DNA of 63,918 nt, from assembly GCF_030063195.1 (NCBI RefSeq), contig NZ_JASISS010000003.1, forward strand, positions 211,757 to 275,674, read 5' to 3'. The notes under the pieces were generated by a model that saw nothing but the letters and a program-made list of their open reading frames with translations, did no database searches and was not told the DNA's origin. The position numbers and the translations under genes were made by a program. The stretch is from Cryobacterium sp. PH31-AA6. Its GTDB lineage: Bacteria > Actinomycetota > Actinomycetes > Actinomycetales > Microbacteriaceae. Each line of letters starts with the position of its first letter. Positions within the stretch are counted from its first letter, which is position 1. Of this stretch, positions 1 to 8,615 are shown piece by piece.

Positions 1-10
1 CGCGTACCGG

Positions 11-42
11 AAGCGGGCACGCGTCCCTCGGGGTGCCCGCTT
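11..42. terminator. GC-rich hairpin, probable terminator
   Basis: AAGCGGGCAC pairs perfectly with GTGCCCGCTT around a 12-nt loop. No gene precedes it in the window, so it probably ends a transcript entering from the left. There is no T run, so this rests on the stem alone. Confidence 0.5.
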
Positions 43-140
43 CACTAACGCGGGCCGCGACGCCACGGCTGCCGGAGCCGCGAGCGCGCCGCGCGCCGCG
101 AGCCGCAGCACGACCTCCCGCCGGGACCGGCCTCCCGCCG

Positions 141-152
141 TACGATGGTCGG
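141..152 (+). promoter_or_regulatory. -10 box of a leaderless serine deaminase transcript
   Basis: TACGAT (141-146) fits the actinobacterial TANNNT -10 and is followed by exactly 6 nt and then the ATG at 153. Transcription would start at the start codon itself. No Shine-Dalgarno sequence precedes the ATG. Confidence 0.55.
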
Positions 153-1529
153 ATGACAGCGTACGTCTCGGCACTCGACCTCTTCTCCATCGGAATCGGT
201 CCATCCAGTTCCCACACGGTCGGTCCGATGCGGGCCGCCCTCACCTTCGCCTCCCACCTGGCCGAGACCGGCCGTCTGGGCGACGTCGCCCGGATCAGCT
301 GTTCGCTGTACGGTTCGCTCGGCTCCACCGGGCTCGGCCACGGCACGCCGGACGCGATCCTGGCGGGCCTCGCCGGGCTTGAACCGGAGTCCTGCGACCC
401 CGACGCGGTGCGGCACGCCTGGTCAGGCCTCGCCGAGGGTGCAACCCTCCTCCTCGCCGGCAGCCACCCCATTCCGATCCGGCAGACTGACATCAGCTTC
501 GAACCCCGCACCCGGCTGCCCGGCCACCCCAACGCGCTCACCCTGAGGGCCTGGGCGGAGACGGATGCCACGCCTCTCTTCGAGGAGACCTGGTACTCCA
601 TCGGCGGCGGCTTCATCCGTCGCGACGGCGACAACGCCCAGGTGCGCACGCTCGCCAGCGCGCCCATGCCGTACGCGTCCAGCGCCGACCTCCTGGCACT
701 CTGCGATCTGCACGACGTGTCCATCTGCGAGGTCGCCCGTGCCAACGAGGAGGCCATTCACGGCGCCGACCGGCTCAATGCCGGGCTGGACGCGATCTGG
801 GACGCCATGCACGTCTGTGTGGAGGCGGGACTCATCGCCACGGGCACCCTTCCCGGCGGACTCAAGGTGAAACGGCGCGCCGCCGCCGTGCGCATGCAGC
901 TGGAGGAATATGAGAGCCTTCCGGTGCGCGAACGGGACACCTCGACCGAGTGGCTGCACGCCTTCGCCCTGGCAGTGAACGAGGAGAACGCCTCGGGCGG
1001 GCGGGTCGTCACGGCCCCCACCAACGGAGCCGCGGGCATCATCCCCGCGGTCGGGCACTACTACCTGCGCTTCGTTCCCGGAGCGAACGCCGCCGGCATC
1101 CGCCGCTACCTGCTCACCGCCGTGGCGATCGGCTCGCTCGTCAAGGCCAATGCCTCCATCTCCGGGGCGGAGGGCGGCTGCCAGGCCGAGGTCGGCTCCG
1201 CGTGTGCCATGGCGGCGGGCGCCCTCTGCGCCGTGCTCGGCGGCACCCCTCGCCAGGTCGAGAACGCGGCCGAGATCGCCATGGAACACCATCTCGGCCT
1301 GACCTGCGACCCGGTCGGCGGGCTCGTCCAGGTGCCCTGCATCGAGCGGAATGCGATCGCGTCGTCCACCGCCGTCTCCGCGGCCCGGCTCGCCCTGCAC
1401 GGTGACGGCACCCACCTCGTCTCCCTCGACACCGTGATCGAGACGATGCGCCAGACCGGGCTGGACATGATGACCAAGTACAAGGAGACCAGCGAGGGCG
1501 GCCTCGCGGTCAACGTCATCGAGTGCTGA
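153..1529 (+). CDS. sdaA: L-serine ammonia-lyase, single-chain 4Fe-4S type
   Basis: Cytoplasmic enzyme that deaminates L-serine to pyruvate and ammonia using a 4Fe-4S cluster. The 458-aa protein is the fused one-chain form. The N-terminal domain carries GIGPSSSHT (residues 14-22). The C-terminal domain carries CQAEVGSAC (343-351) and CDPVGGLVQVPC (385-396). Cys343, Cys385 and Cys396 match the cluster ligands known in the Legionella pneumophila enzyme, and the chain ends in Cys458, the residue that folds back onto the cluster there. The ATG at 153 is chosen over an in-frame GTG at 33 because the 40 extra residues are Arg/Pro-rich and a -10 box sits 6 nt before 153. It stands alone on the plus strand. 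Confidence 0.95.
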   Translation: MTAYVSALDLFSIGIGPSSSHTVGPMRAALTFASHLAETGRLGDVARISCSLYGSLGSTGLGHGTPDAILAGLAGLEPESCDPDAVRHAWSGLAEGATLLLAGSHPIPIRQTDISFEPRTRLPGHPNALTLRAWAETDATPLFEETWYSIGGGFIRRDGDNAQVRTLASAPMPYASSADLLALCDLHDVSICEVARANEEAIHGADRLNAGLDAIWDAMHVCVEAGLIATGTLPGGLKVKRRAAAVRMQLEEYESLPVRERDTSTEWLHAFALAVNEENASGGRVVTAPTNGAAGIIPAVGHYYLRFVPGANAAGIRRYLLTAVAIGSLVKANASISGAEGGCQAEVGSACAMAAGALCAVLGGTPRQVENAAEIAMEHHLGLTCDPVGGLVQVPCIERNAIASSTAVSAARLALHGDGTHLVSLDTVIETMRQTGLDMMTKYKETSEGGLAVNVIEC

Positions 1530-1621
1530 CTGCGCGAACGCCCGGGCATGGACATCCGGGGCGTGAGGCCTAAACTGGCCCAACGTCGGTCTTGAAACCG
1601 GCCGTCTCCGGGGGGAACATC

Positions 1622-2155
1622 ATGCGCACGACAATGCTGCGGCACGAGCCGCGCGACACGACCACGACGAACGACACCGGGAAGGCGCTCGCCCGGGCCG
1701 CGGTGGCCGTCCTCGCCTCGCTGGCGCTGCTCCCGGCCCTCGCCGCGTGCTCGACTCCCCCGGCACCGGTCGTCACGGCGACCGTGCTGGTCACGCCGAC
1801 CCCGACACCCACACCCACACCCACCCCGACACCGACGGCCCCGGAGATCATCCCGAATCCGCCCGCGCCGGAGACGACCCCGAACGCGGATGCCGTGCCG
1901 GCCGAGCCGATCCCCGAGGGTCCGGCGGTCGACCTGGGCGCAACCGCCGGCGCCGAGGGGTCGGCGACCACGGACGGCGCCGGGAACCTGCTCGTCTACA
2001 CCGTCGTCGAGGGTGACGACTTCTTCGCCATCGCACAGCGCTTCGACGTTCCGGTGCAGCAACTGCTGCGGATGAACCCGACCGCGGTGTCGGGCCTCGG
2101 CGAGAACATCTACATCCGCGACAAGATCAACCTGGACTGGACCGCCCAGCGCTGA
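1622..2155 (+). CDS. LysM-domain lipoprotein
   Basis: Predicted 177-aa lipoprotein that would sit on the outer face of the membrane and bind peptidoglycan. A hydrophobic signal segment ends in a lipobox (LPALAACS). A Thr-Pro repeat linker ([18 protein letters not shown]) follows, then an acidic Pro-rich spacer. A C-terminal LysM motif (YTVVEGDDFFAIAQRF, then LLRMNP) occupies about the last 50 residues. The start at ATG 1622 follows a GGGGGGAA Shine-Dalgarno. A TTG at 1592 is in frame but lacks one. A TAAACT -10-like box lies at 1570-1575. The binding role is inferred from the domain; no catalytic domain is present. Confidence 0.85.
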   Translation: MRTTMLRHEPRDTTTTNDTGKALARAAVAVLASLALLPALAACSTPPAPVVTATVLVTPTPTPTPTPTPTPTAPEIIPNPPAPETTPNADAVPAEPIPEGPAVDLGATAGAEGSATTDGAGNLLVYTVVEGDDFFAIAQRFDVPVQQLLRMNPTAVSGLGENIYIRDKINLDWTAQR

Positions 2156-2167
2156 CCGGCGTGCCGT

Positions 2168-3217
2168 CTAGTGCGTGAGCCGGTTGATCCGCTCGATGAT
2201 GCTGATCACCGTGAGGGAGTCCTCCGGGTCGACCGGCATCGGAGCGCCCCGGAGCAGGGCATCCGCGAGACCGGTGTAGAACGACACGTAGCTCCCGTTC
2301 TCGGCCGGAACCGGGGTGAGATCGCCGTCGAGTCCCAGCACGCCCCAGGTCGACTCGTCCTCGACGCCGAAGCCGGGGTCGGTCGGGCGAGCGCCGCCCT
2401 TGAGGGCTTCCTCCTGGCCGTCCAGTCCCCACTTCGTGTAGCCGGATTCGGAGCCGAGCACGCGGAACCGCGGGCCGACCTGCGCCGCGAGCCCGTTCAT
2501 CCACAGGTGCGTACGCACCCCGGAGCCGTGGTGCAGCGCCACGAACGTGTCGTCGTCCGCTGTCCCGCCCGGGCGTCGGATGAGAGTCTCGGCGTAGATG
2601 TCGTCGACCGGCCCGAACAGCACCAGGGCCTGGTCGATCAGGTGCGCGCCGAGGTCGAAGAGTACGCCGCCGCCCTCATGGATCGTGGCAGCCGCCTTCC
2701 AGGACTTGGACTGCACGGGCTTGAACCACTCGAAGCGGGACTCGAAGCGGCGTACCGTGCCGAGCTTCCCGGAGGCCAGCAGGCTCTTCAAGGTCAGGAA
2801 GTCACCGTCCCAGCGCCGGTTCTGGAACACGGTCAGGGGCAGGCCGAGCCGGTTCGCCTTCTCGATCAGGGCGCGGCCATCGCGGCTCGTCACCGCGAAC
2901 GGCTTGTCGACGACGACGGCAAGGCCCGCGTCGAGCGCCCGGTTCGCGAGTTCCACATGGGTGCCCGACGGCGAACCGATCACGACCAGGTCGAGGTTGT
3001 CGGCCTCCGCGAAGAGGTCGTCGGTTCCGTCCACCAGCCGGGTCCGCGGGTACCGTTCGGCAGCCGCGGCGCGCCGCGCCGGGTCCTTCGTCACGATCAG
3101 GTCGAGCGAGAACTCGGGGTTCGCGTCGATGAAGGGGCTGTGGAAGAGGCGGCCGGAGGTGCCGAACCCGATCAGGCCGGTGCGGATCGGGGCGTCGGAA
3201 ACGTGGGGCGTTGACAT
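2168..3217 (-). CDS. Gfo/Idh/MocA family NAD(P)-dependent oxidoreductase
   Basis: 349-aa sugar or inositol dehydrogenase-type enzyme. The Rossmann fold starts with GLIGFGTSGRLFHS (about residues 14-27). The family EKP-type motif appears as DKPF near residue 97. A C-terminal alpha/beta substrate domain follows. The substrate cannot be told from sequence; close relatives act on sugars, cyclitols or their derivatives. It lies 21 bp downstream of the helicase gene on the same strand but has its own -10 box 6 nt before the ATG, so it can be transcribed alone. Confidence 0.88.
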   Translation of the reverse strand: MSTPHVSDAPIRTGLIGFGTSGRLFHSPFIDANPEFSLDLIVTKDPARRAAAAERYPRTRLVDGTDDLFAEADNLDLVVIGSPSGTHVELANRALDAGLAVVVDKPFAVTSRDGRALIEKANRLGLPLTVFQNRRWDGDFLTLKSLLASGKLGTVRRFESRFEWFKPVQSKSWKAAATIHEGGGVLFDLGAHLIDQALVLFGPVDDIYAETLIRRPGGTADDDTFVALHHGSGVRTHLWMNGLAAQVGPRFRVLGSESGYTKWGLDGQEEALKGGARPTDPGFGVEDESTWGVLGLDGDLTPVPAENGSYVSFYTGLADALLRGAPMPVDPEDSLTVISIIERINRLTH

Positions 3218-3229
3218 GCCTCCACCGTA
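3218..3229 (-). promoter_or_regulatory. -10 box before the Gfo/Idh/MocA gene
   Basis: On the minus strand TACGGT is followed by GGAGGC and then ATG. The 6-nt gap suggests a leaderless start. The gap also reads as a GGAGG Shine-Dalgarno, but it is too close to the ATG to work well. Confidence 0.45.
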
Positions 3230-3238
3230 CGCCCAGCC

Positions 3239-5770
3239 CTACAGCCGGTTGACCGCGGTGACCTTCAGCACGGCCGCACCGAGCTCGTCGGAGGCGGCCA
3301 GGTCGACCGTGGCGCTGATTCCCCAGTCGTGATCACCGGCCGGGTCGTCGAAGATCTGCCGCGCGGTCCAGACCGTCGCTCCCTCGTCCAGGATCAACAG
3401 GCTCGCGCCGCGCGCATTCGCCCCCGCGAGCAGCTCGTCGTGCTCGGCGAAGTAGCCGTCCATGGCGTCGGCCCAGGCATCCGCGGTGAACCCGTGCTCC
3501 CGGTCGAGCTCCCCCAGCTGGTCGTAGTGCTCGAGCGCGGCCAGCTGCACCCGGCGGAACAGCTCGTTGCGCACGAGGATCCGGAACGCGCGCGTGTTGG
3601 TGGTGAGCCGGCGCGGCGCAGGCGGCAGCACCGAGTGCGCCCCCGCCTCGTGCACGGCCAGGTCGGGGTGGATGAGCTCCTCCCACTCGTCGAGCAGGCT
3701 CGAGTCCACCTGGCGGACGAGTTCGCCGAGCCACTCGATCAGGTCGAGCAGGTCCTCCGTCTTCGCCTCGTCGGGGATCGTCTGCCGGGCGGCCCGGTAG
3801 GCGTCGGAGAGGTAGCGCAGCACGACGCCCTCGCTCCTGGCCAGCTTGTAGAAGGCGATGAACTCGCCGAACGACATGGCCCGCTCGTACATGTCGCGCA
3901 CGACCGTCTTCGGGCGCAACGCGAAGTCGGCGATCCACGGCTGCGACTCCTTGTAGGTGTCGAAGGTGTAGGTCAGCAGTTCCTCGAGCGGCTTGGGCCA
4001 GGTGATCTCCTCGAGCAGCGCCATCCGTTCGTCGTACTCGATCCCCTCCCGCTTCATCGCGTTCACGGCCTCGCCGCGGGCGGCGAACTGTTGCCCCATC
4101 AGCACCGGACGAGGATCGTCGAGGGTCGCCTCGACGATCGAGATCATGTCGAGCGCGTAGTTTCCGGTGCCCGAGCCCACCGCAGGGTCCACGTCGAGCA
4201 GGTCGAACGCGGCGAGCGCGAACGGCGACAGGGGCTGGTTGAGCGCGAAGTTCGGCTGCAGGTCGACGGTCAGGCGGATGTCGGTGCGGCCGGTGCGCGC
4301 ATCGACGGTCTGTTCCACGATGCCCGCCGCCCGCAGCGTCTTGTAGATTCCGAGGGCCCGGCGGGCGTGCGCGAGCTGACGCTTCCACGGTTCGTGGTTG
4401 TCGAAGACCAGCGAATAGACGTGAGCGTACGCGTCGCCGCCGCGCCCGATCACATTGATCAACATCGCCGCGGTCATCTGCATGCTCGACGCCATGGTCT
4501 CCGGCTCGGCCGCGACCAGCCGGTGGAACGACGGCTCACCCCAGGAGACGAATCCCTCCGGTGCCTTCTTGCGGATGATCTTGCGTTTCTTCTTCGGGTC
4601 GTCGCCGGCCTTCTCGATGGCCTTGAGGTTATCGGTCTCGTGGTCCGGTGCCTGCACGGCAACCGTTCCGGCGGTGTCGAAACCGGCTCGGCCGGCCCGA
4701 CCGGCGATCTGGTGGAATTCGCGCGCGTTGAGCTGGCGCATCTTCACCCCGTCGTACTTGGTGAGCGCGGTGAACAGCACCGTGCGGATCGGCACGTTGA
4801 TGCCGACGCCGAGCGTGTCGGTGCCGCAGATCACCCGCAGCAGACCCCGCTGGGCGAGCTGCTCGACCAGCCGGCGGTACTTGGGGAGCATGCCGGCGTG
4901 GTGCACGCCGATGCCCATCCGGATCAGCCGGGACAGGGTCTTGCCAAAGCTTGTCGTGAAGCGGAACTCGCCGATCAGATCGGCGATCGCCTCCTTCTGT
5001 TCCTTGGTGGCCACCTTCACGCTGCTCAGCGCCTGCGCGCGTTCCAGGGCGGCCGCCTGCGCGAAATGCACGATGTAGACGGGAGCCTGACCGGTCTTGA
5101 GCAGGTCCTCCACCGTCTCGTGCACCGGGGTGGTCTCGTAGAAGTAGTGCAACGGCACGGGCCGTTCCACGCCGGTGACGACCGCGGTGGGTCGGCCGGT
5201 GCGCCTGGAGAGGTCGTCGGCGATGAAGCTGACGTCACCCAGGGTCGCGGACATCAGGATGAACTGCACCCGCGGCAGCAGCAGCAGCGGCACCTGCCAG
5301 GCCCAGCCGCGGTCGGGGTCCCCGTAGAAGTGGAACTCGTCCATCACGACCTGGTCGACCTGGGTGTCCTCGCCGCTGCGCAGCGCGAGGTTTGCGAGAA
5401 TCTCCGCCGTGCAGCAGATGATCGGGGCATCCGAGTTCACCGACGAGTCGCCGGTCATCATGCCCACGTTCTCGGCACCGAAGATCTCGACGAGGGCGAA
5501 GAACTTCTCGCTGACGAGCGCCTTGATCGGGGCGGTGTAGAAGGTGCGCTTACCCGCGGAGAGCGCGGCGAAGTGCGCTCCGACGGCCACCAGGGATTTG
5601 CCGGTGCCGGTCGGGGTGCTGAGGATCAGGTTCGCCCCCGACACGATCTCGATCACCGCTTCTTCCTGCGCAGGGTAGAGCGAGAGTCCCTGCCCGCCGG
5701 CCCAGAGTTCGAATGCCTCGAACAGGATGTCCGGGGCGGTGACGTGCGGAAGCGCGGTGAGAGTAGCCAT
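3239..5770 (-). CDS. Ski2-like DExH-box helicase with C-terminal DUF3516-type region
   Basis: 843-aa superfamily 2 helicase, probably acting on RNA. Walker A is TPTGTGKS (52-59). Motif II is DEFH (144-147) within VVMDEFHFYGD. Motif III is SAT. Motif VI is QIAGRAGRAG (about residue 380). A Lys-rich linker (KKKRKIIRKK) separates the helicase core from a 400-residue C-terminal half like that of actinobacterial DUF3516 helicases. The start at ATG 5770 has an AAGGA upstream. An in-frame extension to 5923 is Arg-rich and overlaps the region before the glucanase stop, so it was rejected. The gene lies 49 bp downstream of the GH81 gene on the same strand. A link to the glucan operon is not implied by function. 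Confidence 0.9.
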   Translation of the reverse strand: MATLTALPHVTAPDILFEAFELWAGGQGLSLYPAQEEAVIEIVSGANLILSTPTGTGKSLVAVGAHFAALSAGKRTFYTAPIKALVSEKFFALVEIFGAENVGMMTGDSSVNSDAPIICCTAEILANLALRSGEDTQVDQVVMDEFHFYGDPDRGWAWQVPLLLLPRVQFILMSATLGDVSFIADDLSRRTGRPTAVVTGVERPVPLHYFYETTPVHETVEDLLKTGQAPVYIVHFAQAAALERAQALSSVKVATKEQKEAIADLIGEFRFTTSFGKTLSRLIRMGIGVHHAGMLPKYRRLVEQLAQRGLLRVICGTDTLGVGINVPIRTVLFTALTKYDGVKMRQLNAREFHQIAGRAGRAGFDTAGTVAVQAPDHETDNLKAIEKAGDDPKKKRKIIRKKAPEGFVSWGEPSFHRLVAAEPETMASSMQMTAAMLINVIGRGGDAYAHVYSLVFDNHEPWKRQLAHARRALGIYKTLRAAGIVEQTVDARTGRTDIRLTVDLQPNFALNQPLSPFALAAFDLLDVDPAVGSGTGNYALDMISIVEATLDDPRPVLMGQQFAARGEAVNAMKREGIEYDERMALLEEITWPKPLEELLTYTFDTYKESQPWIADFALRPKTVVRDMYERAMSFGEFIAFYKLARSEGVVLRYLSDAYRAARQTIPDEAKTEDLLDLIEWLGELVRQVDSSLLDEWEELIHPDLAVHEAGAHSVLPPAPRRLTTNTRAFRILVRNELFRRVQLAALEHYDQLGELDREHGFTADAWADAMDGYFAEHDELLAGANARGASLLILDEGATVWTARQIFDDPAGDHDWGISATVDLAASDELGAAVLKVTAVNRL

Positions 5771-5819
5771 GATCCTTCGATCCTGCCCTATTCCACTGGG
5801 CGCGCGCTCCGGCCGGAGC

Positions 5820-7883
5820 TCATCGGCGGCTGTAGAGCCAGGCGAGCAGGTAGCTGCGGCTGTTGCCGTCGTCGATACGATCCGCCGGCAGCGCCTTCGC
5901 CGCGGCCAGCGCGGCCTCGGCATCGTCCGGCCCGGCGAGCGCGGAGTACATCAGCAGGTAGTCGCCGAAGAGCACGTCGTACCCGTTCGGTGCCGCGTCG
6001 GCGAGGTTGGCGCGCACCCGGGCCGGGTCGGCGCCGAGGTAGCCGGAGACCGGACTCATCGGCAGCACGAGGATGCCGAGCATGGCGCTCGGCTCGGCGC
6101 TGAACCAGGTGGCGTAGTCGCGTTTGCCGCCCCAGACCAGGGAGGTGATCGGGTGCTCGAACCCGGTGTACACGGGATCGTCGAGGGGGAAGTCGGTCCA
6201 GTACGCCCGGGCGGACGCCGCCTCGGCCGAGAGCAGCCAGCTCGCCTCCGTGCGCAGCCCGGCCTGCCCGCTCGCCGCGGCCCAGAGCGCGAGGCCGTTC
6301 CACGCCGACACCGCCTCCGAGCTGGACTCCTGGTTGTTCCCGTCGCCGAACGGGGCGGTGCCGCTGGCCCAGGAGTGGCCGGCGTAGGCGTCGAAGACCC
6401 GCCGCTCGGGGAACCAGTCGCTCGGCCCGCTCGTCGCGAGGTCGGCGGCGAGAAGGTTGAGCACGGGCGCCCACCTGGCAGCGAGTTCGGGGTCGTTCGC
6501 GGCTGCCACCCCGGCCGCGTAGAGGAAGTAGCCGTAGTGGAAGTGGTGGTCGTTGAACGTGTCCGACCCGAACGAGGCCGCGAGGCCGACGAGTCCCTTC
6601 GCCGCGGGGTCGTAGACGAAGCAGCGGGTCGTGCGGGACGAACACCCGGCCGGCTCCAGCCACTGGTCGAGTGCGTCGACCAGTCGTTTCCTGATCTGGG
6701 CGGCCGCGCCGGCGGCGCCGACCTGCTCGGCGATGCTGAGCAGGTTCGCCGCCCGGTAGAGCGCCTTGCCGCCGAAGTAGGTGTCCTCCGGGAACGTGCC
6801 GGTGTCGGCGACATCCGCGCTGACCTGCGCGGCCAGTCGTTCCGTGGCTGCGCCGTCGAGCCCGGACAGGTCGAGCGCCCCGGCCGCATCCCGCCGCGGC
6901 ACCGACCAGGCCAGAGTCGGCCCGGCGCACACCGTCAGCTCGCCGTAGACGCTCGGGTAGTGGCCGAGCGAGCAGTCGGTTCCACCCACCCGGTTCGACT
7001 GGTGCGGCATGGCCGCGATCAGGGTCTCGCCGCCGTCCGCGGTGCGGTAGCTCAGGCTGGTCGTGGCCGTATCGGCCGTGACCGTGTAGGTCAGGCTCGT
7101 TCCGACCAGCGGATGCCCGGCCGCCTCGGCGAACCGGTCCGCCGCTCCGCCGGCGGGCACCGCGTACCAGGTGGCGGCCTGTCCGGCCCGGAGCGAGAAC
7201 CGGGTGCCGTCCCCGTTCATGACGCCGTCGAAGACCAGGCCGTAGCGGGTGCCGGCGACCTGCGCCGTCCACACGCCCCCGCCTCCCTCCTCGGCTCCGG
7301 TCGCTGCGGTCATCGCGGTGCCCAGGCGCAGATCAACGTCCCGGCTCGCGGTGAAACTCACGAACGGCGAACCCTCGGCGATCACGGTGCGGCCGATCTC
7401 GCCGTCGTCGCCACGCTGCGAGATGGTGACCGAGGCCTCGTCGTAGGCGGTGACGACCTGGCTGCGGGCGCCGACATCCGCGGTGATCGCGCCGGTGAAG
7501 CCGCCCGTGATCACCTTCGGGCCGGTCGACACCATGGGTACCCCGAGGGCGAAGCCGCCCCCGGTCAGCTGGAACGATAACGGCAGGGGGAACACGGGCA
7601 TCGAGACGTCGCCGAACACCAGGCCGGAGAACCACCGGTTGGTCGGCGGAATCAGCCCGTCCGCCAACCGTGCCCCCGGCAGTGCCGCAACGGTGCGCGA
7701 CGGGACTCCGGCGACCAGCGGACCGATTTCGTCGTCGGGGAAGATGCTTGTCTCCGGTTTCTCGGACCCGGCGTCAGTGGCCCCCTGCTTCGCCCCGGTC
7801 GCCGAACACCCGGCGAGAGCGAACAGCACGAGCACCAGGCCGGCGGTGAGCAGTCCGACGACCCCCGTTCTCCCGGTGGTCAT
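5820..7883 (-). CDS. GH81 endo-beta-1,3-glucanase lipoprotein
   Basis: 687-aa secreted glycoside hydrolase anchored as a lipoprotein (lipobox FALAGC near residue 25). The GH81 signature blocks are present: FNDHHFHYGYF with Asp445 at the general-acid position, and GNNQESSSEA with Glu519 and Glu523. The upstream AGHSWASG block is also intact. The family cuts internal beta-1,3-glucosyl bonds (laminarin, callose, curdlan). The start ATG directly abuts the stop of the membrane-fusion-like gene, so it is co-transcribed with it and with the GT2. By analogy with endoglucanases in cellulose operons, it may trim or release the polymer made by the GT2. This role is inference. Confidence 0.92.
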   Translation of the reverse strand: MTTGRTGVVGLLTAGLVLVLFALAGCSATGAKQGATDAGSEKPETSIFPDDEIGPLVAGVPSRTVAALPGARLADGLIPPTNRWFSGLVFGDVSMPVFPLPLSFQLTGGGFALGVPMVSTGPKVITGGFTGAITADVGARSQVVTAYDEASVTISQRGDDGEIGRTVIAEGSPFVSFTASRDVDLRLGTAMTAATGAEEGGGGVWTAQVAGTRYGLVFDGVMNGDGTRFSLRAGQAATWYAVPAGGAADRFAEAAGHPLVGTSLTYTVTADTATTSLSYRTADGGETLIAAMPHQSNRVGGTDCSLGHYPSVYGELTVCAGPTLAWSVPRRDAAGALDLSGLDGAATERLAAQVSADVADTGTFPEDTYFGGKALYRAANLLSIAEQVGAAGAAAQIRKRLVDALDQWLEPAGCSSRTTRCFVYDPAAKGLVGLAASFGSDTFNDHHFHYGYFLYAAGVAAANDPELAARWAPVLNLLAADLATSGPSDWFPERRVFDAYAGHSWASGTAPFGDGNNQESSSEAVSAWNGLALWAAASGQAGLRTEASWLLSAEAASARAYWTDFPLDDPVYTGFEHPITSLVWGGKRDYATWFSAEPSAMLGILVLPMSPVSGYLGADPARVRANLADAAPNGYDVLFGDYLLMYSALAGPDDAEAALAAAKALPADRIDDGNSRSYLLAWLYSRR

Positions 7884-8615
7884 CTACAGGCCGATCTTTC
7901 GCAGGAAGTCGCTCACGCCGTCGCCCAGGCCGGCGAGGACACCGTCGTCGCGGAGCAGAATCGTCGCGGTGACCGGCGTGCCGCGGGCGACCAGGCCGTT
8001 GTTCTCCCCCTCGACCAGCTGGTCGCTGGCCACCCGCACGGTGGTTTCGGCCCTGCCGTCGGCGGTCTGCACCTCGATCGACTCGATCCGACCGTTCAGC
8101 TGCCGTTGATTGGGCAGCAGGATGTCCACCCGGGCACCCTCCTCGACCCTGGCGTAGTCCCGGGGGGTGAGTGCGTACTCGGCGGAAACGAAGAGCGACC
8201 CGGAGCGGTCGATCATGGCCAGCACCTGGCCGGCCTGCACGAACGAGCCACGCTCGGTGGTGAGATCGGAGACCGTGCCGTCCACGGACGCCTTCAGGGT
8301 GATGATGCCGCCGTCGGCCACGCTGTAGGCGACCGTGTCCGGTTTGACCAGGCCGTCGGCCAGGTCGGCCTGGAGGGACGAGCTTTGCAGCGCGAACAGA
8401 TCGTCGCCGGCCCGCACCCGGCTGCCGGCCTGAACGAACCGGTCGATGACCGTTCCGCCATAGTCGATGCCCACCGGGTAGCGCTCGGCCTCGATCGACG
8501 CGGACGTGCTCGCCACCTGCGCCTGACGCTGGTTGAACACGATCGTGAGCCCGGCCACGAGCACGAACACGCTCAACAGGCCGACGAGGAGCCTCAGTCG
8601 ATTGCGCCAGCTCAT
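7884..8615 (-). CDS. HlyD/membrane-fusion-like protein with one N-terminal membrane segment
   Basis: 243-aa protein with a single transmembrane helix at about residues 9-29 and an extracellular remainder. Two biotinyl-lipoyl-like half motifs flank the core (DRFVQAGSRVRAGDDLF and SFVQAGQVLAMID), and a beta-barrel-like segment follows (EGARVDILLPNQRQLNG). This is the adaptor architecture of membrane fusion proteins, although a Gram-positive cell has no outer membrane to bridge. The start codon overlaps the GT2 stop by 4 nt and the stop abuts the GH81 start, so the three proteins are probably made together. Membrane-fusion partners of GT2 synthases are known for mixed-linkage beta-glucan production. 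The role here is inferred from that. Confidence 0.75.
   Translation of the reverse strand: MSWRNRLRLLVGLLSVFVLVAGLTIVFNQRQAQVASTSASIEAERYPVGIDYGGTVIDRFVQAGSRVRAGDDLFALQSSSLQADLADGLVKPDTVAYSVADGGIITLKASVDGTVSDLTTERGSFVQAGQVLAMIDRSGSLFVSAEYALTPRDYARVEEGARVDILLPNQRQLNGRIESIEVQTADGRAETTVRVASDQLVEGENNGLVARGTPVTATILLRDDGVLAGLGDGVSDFLRKIGL

Noticed and set aside
5771..5923. Longer N-terminus of the helicase
   Set aside because: The 51 extra residues are Arg/Ala/Thr-rich and overlap the 3' end of the glucanase gene. ATG 5770 gives the family start.
3329..6103. Very long plus-strand open frame antisense to the helicase
   Set aside because: It is a shadow frame from high-GC codon bias: Arg/Gly/His/Val-rich, with no domain and no ribosome site, while the minus strand has a clear helicase. 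The same applies to long antisense frames over the ABC genes (13080-17158), atpD, atpA, argS and lysA.
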